From NCBI GenBank assembly GCA_018399935.1, contig JAGYNP010000022.1, positions 1 through 15,715 of the forward strand: DNA of 15,715 nucleotides, written 5' to 3'. The notes beneath the pieces were generated by a model. That model had not been told where the DNA came from and searched no databases. It worked only from the letters and a program-made list of their open reading frames with translations. Positions 1 to 5,354 of the stretch are shown here, in pieces. Origin of the DNA: Candidatus Moraniibacteriota bacterium. GTDB taxonomy: Bacteria; Patescibacteriota; Minisyncoccia; Moranbacterales; DUUL01. Position 1 is the first letter of the stretch. Each line of letters starts with the position of its first letter. Made by a program: the position numbers and the translations under genes.

Positions 1-1202
1 AGATATTCAAGAAAATTTTTTAAAATTTTTTTAATATCTATTTTATTAAATTTATCCCCAAGCCAATTTTTCAAAGTTAATAGTTTTTTATTATTAATTG
101 TATAGTTTTTTTTGTTGGATATTTTTTTAATGTTAACTTCATTAAAAGCTATTTTTTTAATAGAATGTTTATCTGATTGTTTTTTTAATAATTTTTTAAT
201 TTTTTCAAAATAAACAAATAAATTATTTTTAATTAAGTTTAATTTTTCTGATTTTCCAATTGTCGATTGTTCTGGTTGATTATTATCTTTTTCTTTGATA
301 AAAATTTCAGGTTCATGTTCAAATGGAGATTCGTCTAAATTTTTCTTTTTAATATTTTTATCAGAAGGAGATGCTATATTTTTTTCTTTGACTTTGTCTA
401 TATTAGGTTTTGGAGTATGTTTTTTATTTTTTATTTTACCAAAAAAATTTACTTCCTCTATTTCCTCTTTTTTGGTTTGTGTAACGGGATTTTTTAAAAT
501 AGCATTTTCTTGACTTTTAATATTTACGATTACTGCTCCAGTTTCTGAAGCTTCGTTTCTTAAAGTAGAAGAGAAAATATTATCGAATTCATTGGAATCA
601 AAAGTTTTGTAATGTCTTTCTAGTTCGTTTTCTGGGACAGTTTCGAAAGTTTTTTCAATGGTAAAAATTATTTTATCATCATTTTTTAATTTTCCAGTTG
701 AAATAGAAGAAAAGGTTTTCATTGGATGGCATTCTTCAATGTTATTATTGTCAGATTTTATTTTAGTGATTTTGTTATCTTTTAAAAAAACCAAACAACC
801 TTTACCGATTTGAGTGAAGTTGATTTTATTGTTACAAATTACTCCAAAAACGGCATTTATATTGTTAATCCATTCAACTATTTCGTGTTGAGTTAATTCG
901 GTTAAGGCTAAATTCAATTTATGCAAAGCGATTTCAAAACTTTCACTACATTTTTTATTTTTATTCTTAAAGTATTCTTTTTTTAAAATTTGAGTTAAAA
1001 GATTTGGCAAATATTCTGAATTTTTGCTATTGTCGTCAATTTGAATTATTCCAAAAATTTTTCCTGATTTTTGTTGTTGAATGTTTTGTCCTTCAATTTG
1101 AAAAATATTCATAAAAGGTTTTATCTCATTTTTTTTAACAGCCAAAATTACAAAGGAATCAGTTTCTAAAAGTGTTTTTTTATTAATTGATGGATTAGTC
1201 AT
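1..1202 (-). CDS. Degenerate PP2C-like phosphatase-domain protein, C-terminus cut off by window edge
   Basis: Reading the minus strand from the ATG at 1202-1200 gives 400 codons with no stop, open at the left edge. Residues about 15-228 have the order of features of a PP2C/PPM fold: a helical stretch of the form FEIALHKLNLALTEL, then a strand INAVFGVICNN, then FTQIGKGCLVFLKDNKITKI, which parallels the 'vGDSraylir.g.i..lt' core of PP2C proteins, then STGKLKNDDKIIF at the place of 'G.l..gD.lll.sDG'. The aspartates that bind metal in active PP2C enzymes are not there (GKGC replaces GDSR, and no DG follows IIF), so I infer a pseudophosphatase. Residues about 229-310 are a Lys/Glu/Asn/Pro-rich, probably disordered linker, followed by a basic Lys/Asn/Ile-rich segment. 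The missing C-terminus could hold a membrane anchor. There is no Shine-Dalgarno sequence before the start. The coding claim is strong. The fold assignment is remote and by eye. Confidence 0.72.
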   Translation of the reverse strand, partial: MTNPSINKKTLLETDSFVILAVKKNEIKPFMNIFQIEGQNIQQQKSGKIFGIIQIDDNSKNSEYLPNLLTQILKKEYFKNKNKKCSESFEIALHKLNLALTELTQHEIVEWINNINAVFGVICNNKINFTQIGKGCLVFLKDNKITKIKSDNNNIEECHPMKTFSSISTGKLKNDDKIIFTIEKTFETVPENELERHYKTFDSNEFDNIFSSTLRNEASETGAVIVNIKSQENAILKNPVTQTKKEEIEEVNFFGKIKNKKHTPKPNIDKVKEKNIASPSDKNIKKKNLDESPFEHEPEIFIKEKDNNQPEQSTIGKSEKLNLIKNNLFVYFEKIKKLLKKQSDKHSIKKIAFNEVNIKKISNKKNYTINNKKLLTLKNWLGDKFNKIDIKKILKNFLEY

Positions 1203-1240
1203 TTTGTTTGTCTATTTGTTTGAAATTTACCCCTATAATT

Positions 1241-1268
1241 ATTATATAGTATTTTCTAAAAAAGTAAA
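1241..1268 (-). promoter_or_regulatory. Promoter of the PP2C-like gene (minus strand)
   Basis: On the minus strand, TATAAT (1246-1241) lies 16 bp downstream of TTTACT (1268-1263, 4 of 6 to TTGACA). This puts transcription start near 1234, about 30 nt before the ATG at 1202. The -10 is perfect and the -35 moderate, in a very AT-rich background. Confidence 0.5.
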
Positions 1269-1284
1269 AGATTGGTTTTTATGG

Positions 1285-1313
1285 TAGACAAGTTATTCAA
1301 TAAATGCTATTAT
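1285..1313 (+). promoter_or_regulatory. Extended -10 promoter of the yqjE/yqjD-like pair
   Basis: TAGACA (1285-1290) is followed after 17 bp by TATTAT (1308-1313), with TGC immediately before the -10, which makes an extended -10 element. A perfect TATAAT at 1317-1322 lies just downstream but lacks a well-placed -35. Either would drive the genes starting at 1380. With 1241-1268 it forms a divergent promoter pair. Confidence 0.5.
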
Positions 1314-1379
1314 TTATATAATTAAAAAATAAACAAAAGTTAACTAGAAGGGATTTCTAATAAATTTTAAAAAATAACA

Positions 1380-1703
1380 ATGAGTGACAAAAAAGAGGCA
1401 AAAAGCGAAACTTTTTGGAATCGAAAAATAACAAAATTTTTGTTTTCAATTTTTGCAAGTTTAAGTCAAAAATTTTCGATACAACTTCTTTCTAATGCTA
1501 GGGAACAAATTAATGAATTGATAGGTCAGATTAAAAGAGGCATTTTAGCAGGATTTTTAGCAGTTTTTGGTTTGTTGTTTTTTTTAATTGGGATAGCTAT
1601 TTATATTGAAAGTTTTTGGGACTTTATTCCAGGCGGTGGATATTTGATAGTTGGTGGAATGAGTATCCTAGCTGCTTCTCTGATAATTTTTTCTAAGAAA
1701 TAA
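1380..1703 (+). CDS. YqjE-like / phage-holin-3-type two-helix membrane protein
   Basis: This is a 107-aa protein with a soluble amphipathic N-terminal half (residues 1-52, ending in SNAREQINELIGQIKRG) and two hydrophobic helices, about 54-75 (ILAGFLAVFGLLFFLIGIAIYI) and 84-104 (GGGYLIVGGMSILAASLIIF). The layout of an N-terminal amphipathic helix, two TM segments and a short lysine tail fits the Phage_holin_3_6 (former DUF1469) family, to which E. coli YqjE belongs. It is probably an inner-membrane protein. The next gene encodes a YqjD/ElaB-like protein 37 nt downstream, the same pairing as in the enterobacterial yqjD-yqjE operon but in the opposite order, and this supports the call. The ATG at 1380 is the only reasonable start and lacks a Shine-Dalgarno sequence. 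The family match is by pattern, and a generic two-TM protein is the alternative. Confidence 0.62.
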   Translation: MSDKKEAKSETFWNRKITKFLFSIFASLSQKFSIQLLSNAREQINELIGQIKRGILAGFLAVFGLLFFLIGIAIYIESFWDFIPGGGYLIVGGMSILAASLIIFSKK

Positions 1704-1740
1704 AGTTCTTTGAGTTCATTTAATAATTAAAAAGATTATC

Positions 1741-1983
1741 ATGAAAAAATTTATTAAAAAAGAAAAATTACAAGATAAAAATCAATTATCAAAAGATAAA
1801 GTAAAAGAAGCAATGGATAAAGCTAAAGATAGACTAAGAGAGAAGATTGAGAAGGGCAGAATTTATGTTAAAAATAACCCGGAAAAAAGTAAGATTGCTT
1901 TGGCTGGATTGGGTGCTTTTGTGATAGCTATATTCGCTTTTATTTTTGGTAGAAAAACAAAGAATGATAAAGATAAGAAATAA
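1741..1983 (+). CDS. YqjD/ElaB-like (DUF883-type) C-tail-anchored protein
   Basis: This is an 80-aa, strongly basic protein. Residues 1-40 form a charged, probably helical or coiled-coil stretch (KVKEAMDKAKDRLREKIEKG). Next comes YVKNNPEKSKIALAG, then one C-terminal hydrophobic helix (about 53-69, ALAGLGAFVIAIFAFIFG), and a short RKTKNDKDKK tail. The 'Y-V-x-x-N-P-x-x-S' junction directly before a single glycine/alanine-rich C-terminal TM helix is the signature of DUF883 proteins (YqjD, ElaB, YgaM). Those proteins anchor to the inner membrane by the C-tail, and YqjD has been reported to bind ribosomes. It follows the YqjE-like gene by 37 nt and is probably co-transcribed. There is no Shine-Dalgarno sequence. 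The ribosome-binding role is carried over from the family and is not shown here. Confidence 0.6.
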   Translation: MKKFIKKEKLQDKNQLSKDKVKEAMDKAKDRLREKIEKGRIYVKNNPEKSKIALAGLGAFVIAIFAFIFGRKTKNDKDKK

Positions 1984-2218
1984 AAAATGAACAAATTTGT
2001 TTGTTGGTAAATAGATTAAAAATTAATAATTTAATTTGTTTTTGTTAGTTAATGAATGGTTGGTTGGGTATTGAGAATTATTTATACCTTGCTCATTTTA
2101 TTCGAGAAAAGCAAAGGCGGATGTTTTTGTGTTCTGTGTTCTTATGTTAATATTAAAATCAAATGTATTTTTTTATGTAATTTAGTTTCTGCTATTTATT
2201 AAATATTAAAAGAAATCA

Positions 2219-2890
2219 ATGTACAGTCCTTTTGTTGAGTTTGCTGTTTCGCAAGGTGTGCCATTAGGAACAGTTACTTTAATATTAATGTTGCCTATAG
2301 TGGTTATGATAATTGCCTTTTTTCGTCAAGTGGTTGGAATTAAGGCTTTTGGTATTTATACTCCAGCTTTAATAATTTTTGCTTTTTTAGCTATTAAGGC
2401 TGAATCAGGAAGTTTTTGGGGTGGAATTAGATATGGGACTGCCATTTTTGGAACAGTGATTGCAGTGGGAACTATTACTAGAATTCTTTTAAGGCAGTTT
2501 AGACTTTTGTATTTACCTAGAGTAGCTATTGTTATTTCAATTGTTTCTTTATCAACTTTGCTGATGTTAATTTTTGGAGGAATGACGCAGAGAACTGGAC
2601 TAGCTAGCGTTTCCATTTTTCCAATTTTAATAATGATAACTTTAGTAGAAAAATTTGTAGCTGTTCAGATTGACAAAGGTAAGAAAACTGCTATTTATTT
2701 GTCTATAGAAACTTTGTTTATTTCAATGATTGGTTACTCTATTGCTAGTTGGTCATTACTAATAGTTTATTTACAAGAATATCCTTGGTTGGTTTTCGTA
2801 GCAATTTTTATTAATGTGTTACTAGGAAAATGGACAGGATTGCGGTTATCTGAATTTATTAGATTTAAAAAAATTATTAAAAATGTTTAA
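2219..2890 (+). CDS. 7TM membrane protein of the transglutaminase-associated family (7TM_transglut-like)
   Basis: This is a 223-aa polytopic membrane protein with seven hydrophobic segments at about 18-36, 43-60, 72-90, 101-120, 130-149, 159-183 and 188-205. Several motifs match, from memory, the C-terminal half of the proteobacterial 'inactive transglutaminase fused to 7 TM helices' proteins: FFRQVVGIKAFGIYTP after TM1, LPRVA before TM4, FPILIMITLVEKF in TM5, and GKWTGLRLSEFIRF at the C-terminus. The extracytoplasmic transglutaminase-like half found in the proteobacterial proteins is absent. The 235 nt upstream contain in-frame stops and no remnant. The gene overlaps the next one by 8 nt (2883-2890), so translation is probably coupled and the two products are likely to work together. 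Its biochemical role is unknown even in the family. It could act as a membrane anchor, channel or transporter for the ligase/protease partner. Confidence 0.8.
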   Translation: MYSPFVEFAVSQGVPLGTVTLILMLPIVVMIIAFFRQVVGIKAFGIYTPALIIFAFLAIKAESGSFWGGIRYGTAIFGTVIAVGTITRILLRQFRLLYLPRVAIVISIVSLSTLLMLIFGGMTQRTGLASVSIFPILIMITLVEKFVAVQIDKGKKTAIYLSIETLFISMIGYSIASWSLLIVYLQEYPWLVFVAIFINVLLGKWTGLRLSEFIRFKKIIKNV

Positions 2891-4283
2891 AGCTTATCTT
2901 AAAAGTAAATCAATTTTGGGTATGAATTCTAGGAATTTAAGATTTATTCGTTCTCATAATCTTAAAAAAGCCAAACGATTAGCTGATAATAAATTAAAAA
3001 GTAAAAAACTTTTAAAAAAGAATGAAATTCCTGTTCCAAAATTGATTGCCAAAATTAAGAATCGAAAAAATTTAGATTCTTTTAATTTTGCTTCGCTTCC
3101 TAATAGTTTTGTCTTGAAACCCAATATGGGTTTGGGGGGAGAAGGTATTTTGGTAGTTTATGGTAGAAAAAAAAATGCTCATAATGTTTGGGTTAAAGCT
3201 GACAAAAGTCTAGTGACAGAAGATGATTTGCGTAATCAAATTAGGAATATTCTAGATGGTTCATTTTCTAGGACTAGTATTCCGGATATTGCTTTTTTTG
3301 AAGATCGAGTAAAATTATCAAAAACTTTTAAGCCTTATTCTTTCAGGGGAATTCCTGATATTAGAGTTATTGTTTATAATAATGTTCCAGTAATGGCGAT
3401 GTTAAGATTATCGACTAAAGAATCTGAAGGAAAGGCTAATCTTCAATTAGGAGGAATTGGTTGTGGGATTGATATGGCTACCGGTACAACTACTTCTGCG
3501 GTTCAAGGAAAATCAAGAATAATAGAAAATGTTCCAAATTCAAGGTTGAGTTTAAGCGGAATTAGAATTCCTAACTGGGATCAGATTTTAGAGTTAGCTG
3601 TTAAATCTCAACAAATTTCTGGTTTAGGCTTTCTAGGAGCAGATATTACTATTGATAGGGAAATGGGACCAGTTTTTTTGGAGTTAAATGCTCGTCCAGG
3701 TTTGTCAATTCAAGTTGCTAACATGGAAGGGTTATTAACTAGATTAAATAGAGTTGAGGGATTGAAAGTAAAATCAGCTAAGCATGGAGTAAAATTGACA
3801 AAAAATTTATTTGGAGGTGCGATTGAAGAGGAACTAGAAGAGATTTCAGGTAAAAGAGTTATTGGAGTAGTAGAGAAAATTAAACTTTTTGGTAAAAATA
3901 AAAAAGAAGAGGAAATTGAAGCTAAGATTGATACAGGGGCTTATTCAACTTCTATTGATGAAGAATTAGCTTTTAAAATTGGGTTTGGAGAGGTGTTGGA
4001 TTATTTTAAAAAAATTGAAAAACCTAAAGATGTAACTAGAGAGAATGGTCAAAAGATTATGGAAGATCTTAAAAATAAATATTTAAAAGGTCATAAAGAT
4101 CTACTTGATATTGATATTGTTTATTCTTCTAGTGGAGTTACGATTAGACCAAAGGTTAAAATTCGTTTTATTATGGATAAGGAGATTGTTATAACTAGGG
4201 CTAATATTATTAAACGAGAAAATTTAAAGTATTCAATGATTATAGGGAGAAAAGATTTGAAAAAGTTTTTAGTTGAGGTTTAA
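2883..4283 (+). CDS. ATP-grasp peptide ligase fused to retropepsin-like aspartic protease domain
   Basis: This is a 466-aa two-domain protein. Residues 1-295 match the 'alpha-L-glutamate ligase-related' ATP-grasp family: GMNSRNLRFI at 13-22, DNKLKSK at 35-41, the ATP-binding lysine in FVLKPNMGLGGEGI (K79 with its glycine loop), GIPDIRVIVYNNVPVMAMLR at 156-175, and the metal-binding FLELNARPG with E267 and N269. These enzymes form amide bonds between an acyl phosphate and an amino acid. Residues about 320-466 are a retropepsin-like domain (RimB-type, PF05618, once called Zn_protease), with D350-T-G-A353 as the single catalytic Asp-Thr/Ser-Gly motif and SMIIGRKDLKKFLVEV at the end, as in the family. 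In other bacteria the two are, as I recall, separate neighbouring genes, so this is a gene fusion. It overlaps the 7TM gene by 8 nt. No signal peptide is visible, so it is likely cytoplasmic. The substrate is unknown. Confidence 0.85.
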   Translation: MFKAYLKSKSILGMNSRNLRFIRSHNLKKAKRLADNKLKSKKLLKKNEIPVPKLIAKIKNRKNLDSFNFASLPNSFVLKPNMGLGGEGILVVYGRKKNAHNVWVKADKSLVTEDDLRNQIRNILDGSFSRTSIPDIAFFEDRVKLSKTFKPYSFRGIPDIRVIVYNNVPVMAMLRLSTKESEGKANLQLGGIGCGIDMATGTTTSAVQGKSRIIENVPNSRLSLSGIRIPNWDQILELAVKSQQISGLGFLGADITIDREMGPVFLELNARPGLSIQVANMEGLLTRLNRVEGLKVKSAKHGVKLTKNLFGGAIEEELEEISGKRVIGVVEKIKLFGKNKKEEEIEAKIDTGAYSTSIDEELAFKIGFGEVLDYFKKIEKPKDVTRENGQKIMEDLKNKYLKGHKDLLDIDIVYSSSGVTIRPKVKIRFIMDKEIVITRANIIKRENLKYSMIIGRKDLKKFLVEV

Positions 4284-4372
4284 AATTGATTTTTATTGAA
4301 GTTTGGTATTTTTAAAAATTTTGAATAAATATTAATTAAATAGTAGTTTGGAAATTATTAAATATTAGTTAA

Positions 4373-5257
4373 ATGGAAGAAATGAGAAAATTTTTAATTT
4401 TGGTTATTGAAGCAGCTATTAATTCACCTAGAGTTAGGAGATTAGTGGAAGAAATTGAAAAAAGAAATCATAAAGTGGATTTACTTTGTAGTAGTTATGC
4501 TAAAATATTAACAAACAAGGTTTATTTTGATGGTAAAGCGGTGGATTTTAGTAAATATGATTTTATTTACTCTATTGGTAATGATGAAAAGCATCAATAT
4601 ATAAGTGTGTTGGTTGGCTATAATTATAAAACAAAAATTTGGCCGGATGATTTGTTGATTAATGATAAGTTTATTGAAGGAGTTTTTTTGAATTCAATTA
4701 AGGTTCCAACTCCTAAGACAATTCTTTTGACTAAAAAAAGAGAAGAAAGGATAAGAGATACAGTTAAAGAAGTCGGAGGATTTCCTTGTGTTGCAAAAAA
4801 AGTTACTGGTTCAGAGGGAAAATATGTTTCTTTAATTAATTCTGTTGAAGAATGTCATTCTTTTATAAATCAATTACCACATCCTAGTATCATAGGAAAG
4901 AAAAATGTTATTCTTCAGGAATATATAAGAGAGTCTAAGGGAACAGATTTTAGGGTTTATTGTGTAGGAACAGAGATTTTAGGAGCGATAAAAAGAAAAT
5001 CTCAGAATGGTGATTTTAGAGCTAATGTTTCTTTGGGAGGTCAGGCTGAAAAAGTTAAACTTAGTGATGAAATGATAGGGTATTCAAATGAAATAATAAA
5101 AAATAATAAATTTTTATTGGTTGGAATTGACTTTATTAAGAGCAATAGAGGGTATTTGGTGGTAGAGCTTAATAATTCCGCTGATTTTAAAGGTTTTGAA
5201 AAGGCTACTGGGATTGATGTTGCAGGCAAAATAGTAGAAGAATTTTTGAAATCTTAA
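4373..5257 (+). CDS. RimK-like ATP-grasp amino-acid ligase
   Basis: This is a 294-aa protein with the RimK/LysX domain order: an N-terminal Rossmann-like domain (RKFLILVIEAAINSP), DKFIEGVFLNSIKVPTP at the start of the central domain, then the ATP-grasp elements GGFPCVAKKVTGSEGK (K142/K143 and glycine loop), ILQEYIRESKGTDFRV (180-195), NGDFRANVSLGG (R216), GIDF (D253) and VELN (E265, N267). RimK adds glutamates to ribosomal protein S6. Relatives add amino acids to other protein C-termini, LysW or F420. Where RimK reads EVNASPG(L)EGIE, this protein reads ELNNSADFKGFE, so the NxSPG loop is changed and the acceptor may differ. It lies 89 nt after the ligase-protease gene. The start is uncertain: an in-frame ATG at 4382 fits the usual RimK N-terminus (MRKFLIL) better, and neither has a well-spaced Shine-Dalgarno sequence. 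Confidence 0.82.
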   Translation: MEEMRKFLILVIEAAINSPRVRRLVEEIEKRNHKVDLLCSSYAKILTNKVYFDGKAVDFSKYDFIYSIGNDEKHQYISVLVGYNYKTKIWPDDLLINDKFIEGVFLNSIKVPTPKTILLTKKREERIRDTVKEVGGFPCVAKKVTGSEGKYVSLINSVEECHSFINQLPHPSIIGKKNVILQEYIRESKGTDFRVYCVGTEILGAIKRKSQNGDFRANVSLGGQAEKVKLSDEMIGYSNEIIKNNKFLLVGIDFIKSNRGYLVVELNNSADFKGFEKATGIDVAGKIVEEFLKS

Positions 5258-5291
5258 AAAGATTAAAAATATATATAACTGGGAATTTTGA

Positions 5292-5320
5292 TTTACAAAA
5301 TCTTTAATATATGAGATAAT
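5292..5320 (+). promoter_or_regulatory. Promoter of the PBP1A gene
   Basis: TTTACA (5292-5297) and GATAAT (5315-5320) are separated by exactly 17 bp, with TGA directly before the -10 (extended -10). Each hexamer matches 5 of 6 consensus bases. Transcription would start near 5327, giving a leader of about 28 nt before the ATG at 5355. Confidence 0.6.
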
Positions 5321-5354
5321 TAAGAGGGTTAAAAATAAAATTAAGTTTAAAATA

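Noticed and set aside
295..513. 72-aa plus-strand reading frame
   Set aside because: It lies opposite the long minus-strand PP2C-like gene, which stays open for 400 codons. The plus frame has low-complexity Phe/Leu/Ser composition typical of an antisense shadow.
1990..2001. AACAAATTTGTT palindrome as operator or terminator
   Set aside because: It is a 12-bp perfect palindrome without loop or T-tail. In such AT-rich DNA this arises easily by chance and nothing else marks it as a site.
5250..5264. Terminator after the RimK-like gene
   Set aside because: AATCTT/AAGATT forms a 6-bp stem with a 3-nt loop, but it includes the stop codon, has little G-C and is not followed by a T-run.
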